Program-made: the position numbers and the translations under genes
The notes under the pieces: generated by a model
What the model was told of the DNA's origin: nothing
What the model saw: the letters and a program-made list of their open reading frames with translations, nothing else
Databases searched by the model: none
Assembly: GCA_020632595.1 (NCBI GenBank)
Contig: JACKFF010000011.1
Coordinates: forward strand, 1-64,000
Reading direction: 5' to 3'
DNA from: Nitrospiraceae bacterium
GTDB lineage: Bacteria; Nitrospirota; Nitrospiria; Nitrospirales; UBA8639
Length of the DNA: 64,000 bases
Part shown: in pieces, positions 8,116-18,037 of the stretch
How the letters are laid out: each line of letters begins with the position of its first letter
How positions within the stretch are numbered: position 1 is the first letter of the stretch

Positions 8116-9696
8116 TTAATGCACCAATCCCGGGATTGGCCCTACCTCAACAAGCGGGGGAGTGGGTTCCTGATAGGAGTTGAGGTACGCATGATGATCA
8201 TGCATCGTGGCCCCTTCCGGAAGCAGGTCGTATAATGGGCCGAGTTTTCCACGAATTTTTCTCGCATAAAATTTCGGCAATTCCACTGTTTCCCCTTCCA
8301 GAAAATTTCGGACCGACACATTCGTATCCAGTAATCCCCGGATCTTCGTGTGGTATTTGATCCGGCCGAACCCTTCACTCGACACCGACCGGATGAAATT
8401 AAACCATTTGGGAATCCATCCACGATTCAACATCATCCGCTTGGCAATCATCGGCCAGGAAAACGCATGCCGGGACAAACCCACGACATGATCATAAAAT
8501 TCCGGCCAGGCATAATGTTTAGGACGCACATTCATCGCATGGTTATTGTCAAGAAAATGAAAAGGAAAGGGCAGCACCCGTCCGTCCCGTTGCAATTCCC
8601 GATTAAAAGGAGCTGCCTGGCCAAATGCCGTGAGCAGAGAAAAGGCGGGAAAGGCTCCGGGAGCTAAATCTAAAAATTGCTTGGTGAGGTCAAACGGTTC
8701 AGGTCCCTGGTCGGAATCCAGGCCCAACACAAAATTCACCTGAACATAGGGGATATACCGCAGGATCAAATTGATATGATCGGCCACCTGCTTTACTTTT
8801 TCTTGCCCTCTGTGACGACCGGTCCGGGACTTGTCCCCCATGTCATACCACGACTCAATCCCCGGCAAAATGGCCTTGAATCCATTCTGCTTTAATCGTT
8901 TCAGGTGGGGCTCGGCCAGGAGCGACAGGGTGCTTTCTGCAATGAAGTCAATACTATCGGGTGGAATCGCCGTTTCAATGGCATTCATATATTCCTGAAA
9001 CCGCACCCCGAAATTCGGGTCGTGCCAGGCCACAATCGGTCGTTTCAACTTCGTCCGCAGAAATTTAAGATCCTCGCTGATCTGATCAAACGACAAGGGC
9101 TGATAGTCCACAGTGGCATCCACACAAAACCCGCAGGTATAGGGACACCCCATGCTGCCGATCATCGGCACGACTTTAAATGACGTGGGCGCCTTGGCGA
9201 TGGTCGGCTCAATAAATTTCCAGCGCTCCTTCGCTCCAGGCAATGCGGTCGGTTGCCGGGCTGCTGCAAGCTGAGCTCCCAGGGGACGATGCTGCGCACA
9301 ATCCGCCAGAATATCCTGAATGAGGGTCTTGTCGGTAAAGCCCACGACATAGTCGAAATACTTAGCCGCATCCTGCGGATAACTTCGCGCATGAGGCCCG
9401 CCCAATACTGTCACGGCCCCGCGAGCGCGAAACATCTGACTGATGGCATAGGCTGTTAACGCCGATCGGGTAAACGCCCCGATGAACACAATATCCGTCT
9501 CATCCAATAATTCGTGTTGGAGATCTTCGCGGCCGGTGTAACACACGAAGCGCACCTGATGGCCTAATTCTTCGCACCACACCCCCACGACCTGGGGCAT
9601 GATGCTCGCCAGATTTTGATTCATCACCCTGGCATAGAGGGAATTCGTGGGACCTTTGGTGACTAGATCCAATATTGTCACCCGACGTGGGCGCAT
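8116..9696 (-). CDS. B12-binding domain radical SAM protein
   Basis: A 526-residue enzyme. Residues about 1-140 form a Rossmann-like cobalamin-binding domain (DIVFIGAFTRSAL, VTVLGGPHARSYP). The radical SAM core follows, with the CxxxCxxC cluster motif in MGCPYTCGFC at about residue 185. Such proteins use a 4Fe-4S cluster and S-adenosylmethionine to start radical methylations or rearrangements, often in hopanoid, pigment or peptide pathways. The start is ATG 9696 because AGGAGG lies 6 bases before it; an extension to 9771 has no such signal. The gene is monocistronic, so its pathway is not revealed by neighbours. Confidence 0.9.
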   Translation of the reverse strand: MRPRRVTILDLVTKGPTNSLYARVMNQNLASIMPQVVGVWCEELGHQVRFVCYTGREDLQHELLDETDIVFIGAFTRSALTAYAISQMFRARGAVTVLGGPHARSYPQDAAKYFDYVVGFTDKTLIQDILADCAQHRPLGAQLAAARQPTALPGAKERWKFIEPTIAKAPTSFKVVPMIGSMGCPYTCGFCVDATVDYQPLSFDQISEDLKFLRTKLKRPIVAWHDPNFGVRFQEYMNAIETAIPPDSIDFIAESTLSLLAEPHLKRLKQNGFKAILPGIESWYDMGDKSRTGRHRGQEKVKQVADHINLILRYIPYVQVNFVLGLDSDQGPEPFDLTKQFLDLAPGAFPAFSLLTAFGQAAPFNRELQRDGRVLPFPFHFLDNNHAMNVRPKHYAWPEFYDHVVGLSRHAFSWPMIAKRMMLNRGWIPKWFNFIRSVSSEGFGRIKYHTKIRGLLDTNVSVRNFLEGETVELPKFYARKIRGKLGPLYDLLPEGATMHDHHAYLNSYQEPTPPLVEVGPIPGLVH

Positions 9697-9999
9697 AGAC
9701 AACCTCCTAAAATGGGATACCCGAAAATTTGGTGGAGGGGAAAAAAGAGGAATCTCCTGAAGCTGCCTCACCGTAGAGGAAAACCTGGATTAGGTCAAGG
9801 ATAACCAGTTGCATTAGGACCGATCTTCCTGTACGGTTTTGTAAGAATCGACCGTCTCGCAGGATCCAAGCCATTCTCCGGCTGTTCTGGCCGGTGTCGT
9901 AGCCTAAACCTCCTCAGACCGGCCTCGATACGCAACCTCAGCATAGAACAATGTCGTTCGTGCTTCGTCTGGTTGTGCCCAACAAAGGAACTGACTGTC
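9697..9999. other. Divergent intergenic region
   Basis: About 300 bases between the leftward radical SAM gene and rightward typA. Promoters for both are expected here, but no clear -35/-10 pair can be assigned. No gene is supported. Confidence 0.45.
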
Positions 10000-11838
10000 A
10001 TGCCGAATCAAAAACGCCGAAAAGACCTTCGAAATGTCGCCATCATCGCTCATGTCGATCATGGCAAAACAACGTTAGTGGATGCCCTGCTCAGGCAAAC
10101 CGGCGCGCATGTATTCAAAGAAGGCGAAGCCGTCATTATGGATTCCAATCCATTGGAAAAAGAGCGTGGCATTACCATTTTTTCGAAAAATGCTTCCCTC
10201 CTCTATAAAGATACCCGCATCAATCTCGTCGATACGCCGGGCCATGCCGACTTTGGGAGTGAAGTCGAGCGCATTCTACGCATGGTGGACGGAGTGCTCC
10301 TGCTTGTGGATGCCTTTGATGGCCCGATGCCCCAAACCAAGTTCGTCCTGAAAAAATCGCTGGAATTGCATTTGAAACCCATCGTCGTAATTAACAAGAT
10401 CGATCGCCCCAACGCCCGTCCTGAAGAAATCGTGAATCAAACCTTTGATTTGTTTTGTGAACTGAACGCGACCGACGAACAGTTAGATTTCCCCATTGTG
10501 TACGCATCCGGAAAAGAGGGAAAGTCCACGCTGGACATGAGTGATCCCCCCGTTGACATGAAGCCCTTATTGGACACGATCATTCACCGGGTCCTGCCGC
10601 CCGTGGCTGATCCGGAACAACCCTTTCAAATGCTCGTGACTATGTTGGAATACGACTCCTACATCGGTCGTGTGGCGGTGGGACGGATTGTCCATGGGAT
10701 GATTGAAGTCGGCAATCAGATCGTCGCCGTGAAACGGGATGGCACCATTTCCCGCGGAAAGGTCACCAAACTGCTCGCGTATCAGGGACTCACCCGGATC
10801 GAAACCGATTCCGCTCAAGCCGGAGATATCATTTCCCTGGCCGGCCATCAGGATGTTCGGGTGGGAGAAACTTTAGCTTCTCCTCAAAACCCGACAGCCT
10901 TACCGACCGTCAACGTGGATGAACCCACGATTTCCATGAACTTCTCTCATAATACCAGCCCTTTGGCTGGAAAAGACGGGGGGCGTTTTCTCACGTCGCG
11001 ACACATTCGTGAGCGCCTGGCTCACGAAGCCATGATGAATGTGGGGATTAAAGTGGAGGAGGCCGACGGTGGCGAGCGATTTACGGTCTCAGGACGCGGC
11101 GAACTCCATTTATCCATTTTAATCGAAACCATGCGTCGGGAAGGGTTTGAATTAGAAGTCTCCCCGCCCAAAGTCATTTACAAAGAAATGGACGGCGAAA
11201 TTCTGGAACCTGTCGAACTTGTGGTCATTGAGGTGGACCCGGGTTATCAGGGTGCGGTCATCGAAGCGCTGGGTGCGCGGAAAGCCGAAATGAAGGACCT
11301 GCGTATCAGTGCAGTGGGCACCGTCCGCATGGAATTCCACATTGCGTCGCGTGCCCTTTTGGGATTTCGCAGTGAATTATTGAGGATGACCAGAGGCAGC
11401 GGGGTCATGTCCCAGATTTTCCATGAATACCAACCCTTTAAAGGAGAGATTCCTCATCGTTCGGCTGGAGTCCTCATTTCTCATGGTCCTGGACAGGCCG
11501 TTGCCTATGGCCTCTGGGGACTTCAAGATCGTGGCGAAATTTTCCTTCATCCTGGAGACGATATTTATGAGGGCATGCTGGTTGGGGTCAACAACAAAGG
11601 CAATGACCTGGTGGTGAATGCCATCCGCGAGAAAAAACTCACTAATATTCGAGCCTCTGGAACCGACGAAGCCATTCACCTCATTCCCCCGCGGGAAATG
11701 ACCCTGGAATTCGCATTGGAATTCATCGAAGATGATGAACTGGTCGAAGTGACTCCTAAGAATGTGCGCTTGCGAAAGCGCTACCTCACCGACAACGAGC
11801 GCCGATCCGCCCGTAACCTGTCCAAGAAGGCTCAATAA
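10000..11838 (+). CDS. typA: Translational GTPase TypA/BipA
   Basis: A 612-residue ribosome-associated GTPase of normal family length. The G domain has G1 AHVDHGKTT, the switch around RGITI, G3 DTPGHADFG and G4 NKIDRP. Domains II, III, V and the TypA-specific C-terminal domain follow (IHLIPPREMTLEFALEFI, then RKRYLTDNERR). TypA helps assemble the large ribosomal subunit and is needed at low temperature or under stress. ATG 10000 is preferred to the GTG/ATG near 9973 because AAAGGA lies 10 bases before it and it gives the family N-terminus. Confidence 0.96.
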   Translation: MPNQKRRKDLRNVAIIAHVDHGKTTLVDALLRQTGAHVFKEGEAVIMDSNPLEKERGITIFSKNASLLYKDTRINLVDTPGHADFGSEVERILRMVDGVLLLVDAFDGPMPQTKFVLKKSLELHLKPIVVINKIDRPNARPEEIVNQTFDLFCELNATDEQLDFPIVYASGKEGKSTLDMSDPPVDMKPLLDTIIHRVLPPVADPEQPFQMLVTMLEYDSYIGRVAVGRIVHGMIEVGNQIVAVKRDGTISRGKVTKLLAYQGLTRIETDSAQAGDIISLAGHQDVRVGETLASPQNPTALPTVNVDEPTISMNFSHNTSPLAGKDGGRFLTSRHIRERLAHEAMMNVGIKVEEADGGERFTVSGRGELHLSILIETMRREGFELEVSPPKVIYKEMDGEILEPVELVVIEVDPGYQGAVIEALGARKAEMKDLRISAVGTVRMEFHIASRALLGFRSELLRMTRGSGVMSQIFHEYQPFKGEIPHRSAGVLISHGPGQAVAYGLWGLQDRGEIFLHPGDDIYEGMLVGVNNKGNDLVVNAIREKKLTNIRASGTDEAIHLIPPREMTLEFALEFIEDDELVEVTPKNVRLRKRYLTDNERRSARNLSKKAQ

Positions 11839-12284
11839 CTTTTGCCTCCGTAACTTTTGATCTGCTTTTTGGCCTTGCCATCACTCAACCGTGGCGGCAA
11901 GGCCCATGGCCATTCCCTCCAAACCGACCCGCATGCCTTGTGCAAAACATAACCTTCGGCTGGCTCAAGTACCCTTTGCCCAGAGTTGATTGAAGGCATC
12001 ACCTTCCAGGGCTTTCTCAACAATGCTTAAAGAAATTGCTCACGAAAGGTTGGAGAAAAGTCCGGTTGCCCCTTCTTATTTTTAAATTGACCGGCTCAAG
12101 TGTTTATCAGCCAACTCTCTGCCTTATCCGCAATAAGATTTTGACCCCTTAGGCGTTTTCCCCTCTTAAGTACTTTCCTCTTTCATCATTTTTACGTATA
12201 ATTCAGGCCTACCGTCCAGACGGGAAAAAGCCTTGCAGACAAGGCCTAACACCCGATAGCAGTCCATCCCATTGTGGAGCAGGC
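11839..12284. other. typA-dapF intergenic region
   Basis: About 445 bases without a supported gene. A perfect 9-bp inverted repeat lies at 11871-11904 (GGCCTTGCC / GGCAAGGCC, 16-base loop) without a T-tract on either strand. A leftward terminator-like hairpin lies at 12225-12245. A TATAAT at 12197-12202 could be the -10 box for dapF, but no good -35 box accompanies it. Confidence 0.5.
12225..12245 (-). terminator. Leftward intrinsic terminator-like hairpin
   Basis: Read on the minus strand, GCCTTG and CAAGGC form a 6-bp stem with a four-base loop followed directly by TTTTT. No leftward gene lies to its right for many kilobases, so it would only stop antisense transcription out of dapF. Confidence 0.45.
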
Positions 12285-13154
12285 ATGAACAACAATTTTT
12301 TCAAAGGACATGGCTTGGGCAATGACTATATTGCTCTCGACCCAGCCAAAATGTCTTTTAAATTAACACCGCGGACCATCCGGGCTCTCTGCGATCGGCA
12401 TTGGGGAGTGGGAAGTGACGGCATTCTGGCGCTCGGGCCTTCGAAAAAAGCCGACTTCGGACTGCGCATATACAATCCTGACGGGAGTGAAGCGGAGAAA
12501 TCCGGCAATGGATTGCGGATTTTCGGATGCTATCTGTACCACACCAAGCATACGAGGAAAAAACACTTTACCGTTGAAACCAAGGGCGGATTGGTTGAGA
12601 TTCATTTGGAAATTAACGGTCATGGATACGTGAATGGGGCCACTGTCGACATGGGACGAGCCTCGTTTCAACCCATTGCTCTCCCCTGCACCTTACGGGT
12701 GCCTGAGTTGATTCAACAGCCCGTAAAGGCCGCAGGCCAGTCTCTCCGGTTTACCGGGGTCAGCGTCGGAAACCCGCATTGCGTAGTGTATAAGAAACAG
12801 GAAGAGCAATGGACCCGACAGGACCTTCTTGAAATCGGGCCGGAACTGGAAAACCATATTATTTTCCCGAAACGAACCAATGTCCAACTGGCCGTTCCGA
12901 CCGGGCCTCGGACCATTTCTATTCTGATTTGGGAACGGGGTGCGGGAGAAACACAGGCCTCGGGCTCCTCCGCCTGTGCGGCGGCATGTGCCGGAGTACG
13001 GTTAGGATTGGTTAAAAGCCCGGTAAGCGTGAAGGCCCCTGGAGGAACATTAGATATTACCGTTGATCCTCAGTACAACATCACGATGAAAGGGCCCGTC
13101 ACCGAGGTCGCCAGAGGGGAAATCAGCCAAGCCTTCATAGACGGCCTGCGGTAG
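12285..13154 (+). CDS. DapF-fold epimerase homologue lacking both catalytic cysteines
   Basis: A 289-residue protein with the diaminopimelate epimerase fold: GHGLGNDYIALD near the start, NPDGSEAEKSGNGLR in domain 1 and ERGAGETQASGSSACA in domain 2. DapF interconverts LL- and meso-diaminopimelate with two opposed Cys, in CGNG and ACG motifs. Here both positions are Ser: residue 73 (TCC) and about residue 226 (TCG). The Cys usually found after the CGNGxR arginine is Ile. The rest of both motifs is kept, so this is not simple decay. It may be a paralogue with other chemistry or a non-racemising binder; a canonical dapF would then be elsewhere. The name DapF should not be transferred without that caution. 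Confidence 0.85.
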   Translation: MNNNFFKGHGLGNDYIALDPAKMSFKLTPRTIRALCDRHWGVGSDGILALGPSKKADFGLRIYNPDGSEAEKSGNGLRIFGCYLYHTKHTRKKHFTVETKGGLVEIHLEINGHGYVNGATVDMGRASFQPIALPCTLRVPELIQQPVKAAGQSLRFTGVSVGNPHCVVYKKQEEQWTRQDLLEIGPELENHIIFPKRTNVQLAVPTGPRTISILIWERGAGETQASGSSACAAACAGVRLGLVKSPVSVKAPGGTLDITVDPQYNITMKGPVTEVARGEISQAFIDGLR

Positions 13155-13604
13155 ATTCGATATTCATTTCCTACTCCCCGACTTGCCCTCGGACTTGCCC
13201 ATCCAGCCCGTTGGGATTATCTGTGGGATTCTCCCAGATATGCCATGACATTCCGTAGATACCGCTAGAATCACTCTCACTTCCAGAAGGGCATGGAGGT
13301 CCCAGATTTTCCATCTCGAACCCTCCTTAACAATTCGTCTTTCGACTTTTTCGGTACTGTCTCCCAGGCGGGTTCAGCGGGCCAAGGTGAGAGACTATCA
13401 GACTATCCGCCATCGAACCATCTCCCAGACCTTTCGCACCATTGCCATTCAGATAATAGCCCAAGGACCGATACACGCTTTTGCCCTCCTCTGCGTAACC
13501 TTTGGAATCATCCCCTCAACACGATTTCTCCCGATAATCTAATACAAATCTTCAAGATTCAACCGGAAAACGAACATTTCCCTACTCTGCTGAGTTAAGC
13601 AGGC
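13155..13604. other. Intergenic region with no supported gene
   Basis: About 450 bases between the dapF-like gene and the leftward peroxidase gene. A 101-codon rightward frame (13293-13598) lacks a ribosome site and family features and has an unlikely composition. No terminator hairpin with a T-tract is evident. Confidence 0.45.
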
Positions 13605-14675
13605 CTACTCTGGTAACTTTGGAAACTCAAACGGAATTGGTTCGCCGGTCAATGCTTTCAGAAAGGCAACAAGATCGGCTTTCTCTTGCGGCGCCAAGCC
13701 CAGTGGTTTCATCAACGGACTTAACTGAGGATTCGGATTCCCGCCTTTATCGAAAAAGTCGATCACCTCTTCTAATGTTTTAAAAGCGCCATCATGCATA
13801 TATGGGGCGGTTTCCGTAATGCTTCGAAGCGTGGGAGTTTTGAATGCTCCTTTATCGTGTTCTCGAAGCGTCACATAATACCGCCCCAAATCCTCTTCCA
13901 TCGGTCCCACTTGCGGCACACCGAGGTTGTGGAAACGATTATCCGTAAAATTAGAATCATTGTGACACAGGATGCACCGGCCTTTTCCTTTAAAGAGGGC
14001 CATCCCCCGTTGAGCATCTTCTCCCATGGCTTGTTGATCACCTAAGACAAACTTATCGAAGGCCGAATTGGTGGAGATGATGGTCCGTTCATAGGCAGCG
14101 ATCGCTTCCGCGATTCCCTGCAAACTCACTCCGGTTCCAAATACTTTCTGGAACTCTTCCTTATAACCGTTTATCTTGGCAATTTTGGGAACGACAGTTT
14201 CATGAGTCTCCGCCATTTCAACGGGATTATGAATAGGACCAATGGCCTGTTCTTCCAAAGAGCCGGCTCGACCATCCCAAAATTGAAAGGGGTTAAAGGC
14301 GGTGTTATACACTGTAGGCGACTGCCGCCCTCCACGCTTCCCGCCCACGCCGACGGAGGTTTGGTTGGGATCGGCAAAGCCCGCAACAGGGTTATGACAA
14401 AACGCACAAGAGATCGCGTTGTTCTTGGATAAGCGTCCATCAAAATACAGCTGTTTACCCAGGGACAGTTTGGCGGCATAATTCAAATTGGTGGACGGCA
14501 CAGGAACCGCCGTCGGGAGTGGACCAATGTCGGGAACGGTATGACCATCAATCGTGATCATTCCCACTGTTGAATCAGATCTCGCTTCACTTCCTATTCC
14601 AGTGGAAGTCAGGCTCAATCCTACCAGAATTGTGCAAAATACTGTGGTCAGTACCCTTTTGATGGCTGCCTTCAT
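13605..14675 (-). CDS. Di-heme cytochrome c peroxidase, MauG/CcpA family
   Basis: A 356-residue periplasmic protein with a signal peptide (about 1-29). Two CxxCH heme c motifs are present: CAFCH at about residue 88 and CILCH at about 233. The PYMHDGAFKTLEEVIDFF segment near the C-terminus is typical, the Met being in the region that ligates heme. Family members reduce hydrogen peroxide with electrons from small cytochromes; MauG-type members instead oxidise protein residues. Nothing separates these options here. The gene is alone and leftward; the 220 bases before it are AT-rich and presumably carry its promoter. Confidence 0.93.
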   Translation of the reverse strand: MKAAIKRVLTTVFCTILVGLSLTSTGIGSEARSDSTVGMITIDGHTVPDIGPLPTAVPVPSTNLNYAAKLSLGKQLYFDGRLSKNNAISCAFCHNPVAGFADPNQTSVGVGGKRGGRQSPTVYNTAFNPFQFWDGRAGSLEEQAIGPIHNPVEMAETHETVVPKIAKINGYKEEFQKVFGTGVSLQGIAEAIAAYERTIISTNSAFDKFVLGDQQAMGEDAQRGMALFKGKGRCILCHNDSNFTDNRFHNLGVPQVGPMEEDLGRYYVTLREHDKGAFKTPTLRSITETAPYMHDGAFKTLEEVIDFFDKGGNPNPQLSPLMKPLGLAPQEKADLVAFLKALTGEPIPFEFPKLPE

Positions 14676-14896
14676 TCCGTCTTTCCCTCCTGATCAGTTT
14701 GATGACGTTCCCGATGAATAGAACTACTTATCCGATACTTTAGTGTACCCCGAATGTCTATAAAATAAAAAGACAATTGCTGCCTCAATACTTAAGAGAG
14801 AGATGCATCCCCTGGTCTTTTCGGATAAGTTCCAATTCAACAATGCAGCATTCTTGAGAACCTCTGATTTACCATTTAACCTCCAATTAATTTTGC

Positions 14897-17416
14897 ATGA
14901 AGACCCACACCTATCCTATTGATGCCATAATTCCCCAGCTGCAACAGACACTCAGGCGACACCCAATCGTCCTTCTCACCGCTCAGCCGGGTGCCGGAAA
15001 AACCACACAGATTCCGCTGGCCCTTCTCAAAGAGGCGTGGCTGACAAAAACCATCATCATGCTGGAGCCCAGACGGCTAGCCGCGCGTGCCGCCGCGCGC
15101 CGGATGTCCGATCTCCTGGGAGAAACCGTTGGCACCACCGTTGGATATCGGACACGGTTGGATACCAAAATCAGCCCGAACACAAAACTGGAAGTGGTCA
15201 CCGAAGGCATTCTCACAAGATTGCTTCAACACGATCCATCATTACAGAACTATGGCCTGGTCATCTTTGATGAATTCCATGAACGCAGCCTGCAAGCCGA
15301 CCTGGGTTTGGCCTTATGCCTGGAATCCCGGAAGGTATTTCGAGAGGACCTCAGGCTGCTGATCATGTCGGCCACACTCGACAGTGCGACCATTTCGAAA
15401 AAATTGAGACAGGCTCCAGTGCTCACCTGCGAAGGCAAGATGTTTCCCGTCGAAACCCGCTACGTCGGGAGGCCGGAGGGAAAGAGTTTCGCCATGCAGG
15501 TGGCCCATACCATTCATCGTCTGCTGAAAACCGAACAGGGCAACCTCCTGGTGTTTCTTCCGGGAGCGGGAGAAATCCGTCAAGTGGAACGACTCCTGGC
15601 AGACCTGCCTCTTGGCCCACAGACGCGCATCGCTCCGCTCTATGGGGATCTATCGCCCCTGGCCCAGGACCAGGCTATTCTTCCACCGCCTGCCGGATGG
15701 CGCAAAGTGGTCCTATCCACGAATATTGCCGAATCCAGTCTCACCATCGAAGGCATTCGTCTCGTCATCGATACCGGGCTCATGCGTGTACCACGGTTTG
15801 ATTCACGCAGCGGTATGAGCCGGCTTGCCACCCTTACCGTCTCCCAACAATCGGCAGAACAACGTCGCGGACGGGCGGGACGCCTGGAACCCGGTCTCTG
15901 TATACGGTTCTGGACTGAGACCGAGCAGCGGACCCTCATCCCCCGAACCACACCGGAAATTCTTGATGCCGACCTCACCTCGCTCGTGCTGGAGTTGTCT
16001 CAGTGGGGAAACCACGATCCACAGGAATTACTCTGGCTCGATCCTCCTCCTTCCGGAGCCATCGCTCAGGCACGACAGCTCCTTCACTCCCTTGGCGCAT
16101 GTGATATTCAAGGCCATATCACCGATCATGGCCGGGCGATGGCCGATCTCACCATGCACCCGCGACTCGCGCATATGGTCCTGAAGGGAAAGACGCTGGG
16201 AGTGGGAGCCTTAGCATGCGATCTCGCCGCAGTCTTAAGCGAACGAAACTTGTTCAAAGGATCATTCGCACAAGAGCATGCCGATCTGCGCACCCGATTT
16301 GACATGCTCTATGGTCGTACCCCTATTCAAAGAAACACCGGGGCTCTGGAAAGGGGAATCATTCAACGCATTCGCCAGGCTTCTCTGTCATGGCAACGGA
16401 CACTGCAGATCACCACTCCTCACCATGTCCCCAAACAACAGATTGATCAGGTAGGGGTACTCCTGGCGCTGGCCTACCCCGACCGGATTGCGCAACGACA
16501 AGCAGATGGAGACAGACGATACCGCCTGGCCAACGGGCGGAGCGCAAAATTTCCCCACCCGGTTACGCTGGAACATGAAGAGTGGCTCGTGATCGCAGAG
16601 CTTAACGGTGCCCCGGCAACGGCAGTTATCTCTATGGCTGCCCCGATTTCACGTGAAGATTTAATTTCCCACTGCGGGGATCTCATACAGTCAACGGATT
16701 CTGTAATGTGGGATGGCTCAACGAAAGCGGTCAGATCCATCCGGCAACGACGACTCGGAGAACTCATTCTTGATGAGGGCCGCCTTTCCGATCCCGATCC
16801 TGATCTGGTCTTGACCGCGCTTCTCGACGGCCTTCGAAGCACAGGTCTCTCCTGTTTACCCTGGAACCCCACACTCAGAAACTGGCAGGCGCGGGTCCAG
16901 TTTCTGCGTCGCGCCACGGAACCGGCATCCGCTTGGCCGGATGTCTCGGACGACACACTCCTTCAGACATTGAATCAGTGGCTGGGGCCTTTTCTCAGCA
17001 ATCTCTCCAGCCTCAATCAGCTGAACCGGATCGACCTTTCCTGGCCACTTCAGGCACTCCTTTCTCCGGAACAACGGCGCACGCTCGACACTCTGGCGCC
17101 CACCCATGTCACTGTGCCATCAGGATCGCACATTCCCTTGGATTATCTGTCAGGCGAAATTCCCGTTCTGGCTGTCCGTCTTCAGGAATTATTCGGACAA
17201 TGCGACACGCCCCGTCTGGTCAACGGGAGAGTCCCTGTCCTCATTCATCTGCTCTCTCCGGCCAGACGCCCCGTTCAGGTCACCCAGGACCTCATCAGTT
17301 TTTGGCAAACCGGTTACACGGAAGTCAAAAAAGAATTGAAGGGCCGCTACCCCAAACACTTCTGGCCCGATGACCCCCTCCAGGCCCCGCCTACTCGCGG
17401 CATCAAAAAACGATAA
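14897..17416 (+). CDS. hrpB: ATP-dependent helicase HrpB
   Basis: An 839-residue DEAH-type helicase of normal length. Motif I is AQPGAGKTTQ (about residue 30), motif II is DEFH in FDEFHERSLQADLG (about 125; His kept, Ala replaced by Phe), motif III is SATLD, and motif VI is QQSAEQRRGRAGR. The C-terminal third has the HrpB-specific domain ending near HFWPDDPLQAPPTRG. HrpB proteins are RNA helicases of poorly defined role, implicated in mRNA processing. No strong ribosome site precedes ATG 14897. Family assignment is secure. Confidence 0.95.
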   Translation: MKTHTYPIDAIIPQLQQTLRRHPIVLLTAQPGAGKTTQIPLALLKEAWLTKTIIMLEPRRLAARAAARRMSDLLGETVGTTVGYRTRLDTKISPNTKLEVVTEGILTRLLQHDPSLQNYGLVIFDEFHERSLQADLGLALCLESRKVFREDLRLLIMSATLDSATISKKLRQAPVLTCEGKMFPVETRYVGRPEGKSFAMQVAHTIHRLLKTEQGNLLVFLPGAGEIRQVERLLADLPLGPQTRIAPLYGDLSPLAQDQAILPPPAGWRKVVLSTNIAESSLTIEGIRLVIDTGLMRVPRFDSRSGMSRLATLTVSQQSAEQRRGRAGRLEPGLCIRFWTETEQRTLIPRTTPEILDADLTSLVLELSQWGNHDPQELLWLDPPPSGAIAQARQLLHSLGACDIQGHITDHGRAMADLTMHPRLAHMVLKGKTLGVGALACDLAAVLSERNLFKGSFAQEHADLRTRFDMLYGRTPIQRNTGALERGIIQRIRQASLSWQRTLQITTPHHVPKQQIDQVGVLLALAYPDRIAQRQADGDRRYRLANGRSAKFPHPVTLEHEEWLVIAELNGAPATAVISMAAPISREDLISHCGDLIQSTDSVMWDGSTKAVRSIRQRRLGELILDEGRLSDPDPDLVLTALLDGLRSTGLSCLPWNPTLRNWQARVQFLRRATEPASAWPDVSDDTLLQTLNQWLGPFLSNLSSLNQLNRIDLSWPLQALLSPEQRRTLDTLAPTHVTVPSGSHIPLDYLSGEIPVLAVRLQELFGQCDTPRLVNGRVPVLIHLLSPARRPVQVTQDLISFWQTGYTEVKKELKGRYPKHFWPDDPLQAPPTRGIKKR

Positions 17417-18037
17417 TTCATTTTGAGAGGTTGCACCCATGAATGTGGCAGGCCAATCCGATCAAGAAATATTAGCCATCGCCACCATGAACAATATCAT
17501 GGAAGGATCAACCGCAATTGACCATGCTACACATACGAAAGATTTTTCAGAACGGCTAAAGTAAACCGTCACCAAAAAACATTTGGATGTGCTTTACAGG
17601 CTTTACCAAGCTGAATCGGAAAATTTTCCAAGAAGGGAAGGGATTGCAAACGTTCGTGGTCCTTCTTGGGGCACCATCCTTCGAAAAAGATTTTTCATTC
17701 ATAGATTTGAAGGCTAGGGTCATGTCCCTGCACAAGGCTTGGCCGCAGACCTACCTTCAAGGTTACTCGAACTCATTGAGATTCCAAGTGGATTTCAGGT
17801 AACTCAATCTGAATGTATCCCTTTTCAAAAACTCAGGAACCCGTTTAGGGACATACCTGATTACCAACGGACGCTCTCCTCCTTTGGGTTCAAAATTCTC
17901 ACCAAGCCTTTTCCCTTTCAACATTTAAGGGGGAACGTCCTGACTCTCTTGCTATTCTTATGGAGAATTTTTAAGGTAAGCTTGAAGAATGATTTCTTCT
18001 ATAGGCTTTTTTATTTTCGACCTAAGGAGCCGGCCTC
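17417..18037. other. Intergenic region with possible gene remnants
   Basis: About 620 bases. It starts with the 41-codon frame described at 17439 and continues with overlapping short frames in different phases (17587-17802, 17739-18074), a pattern that fits a decayed gene. The last 100 bases before 18038 are AT-rich. Confidence 0.4.
17439..17564 (+). pseudogene. Short frame, possible 5' remnant of a broken gene
   Basis: An ATG with GAGAGG eight bases before it opens a 41-codon frame (beginning MNVAGQSDQEILAIA) 22 bases after hrpB. After its TAA the same frame continues open for about 50 codons with protein-like sequence (TKKHLDVLYRLYQAESENF), then breaks, while a neighbouring frame remains open to 17802. 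This suggests a gene interrupted by a stop and a frameshift. I do not recognise the family. Confidence 0.3.

Noticed and set aside
11871..11904. Intrinsic terminator after typA
   Set aside because: The 9-bp inverted repeat is perfect, but the T-run lies before the stem and no T-tract follows on the plus strand; on the minus strand it is followed by A.
13293..13598. A 101-codon rightward frame after the dapF-like gene
   Set aside because: No ribosome site, no recognisable features and an amino acid composition unlike the neighbouring proteins.
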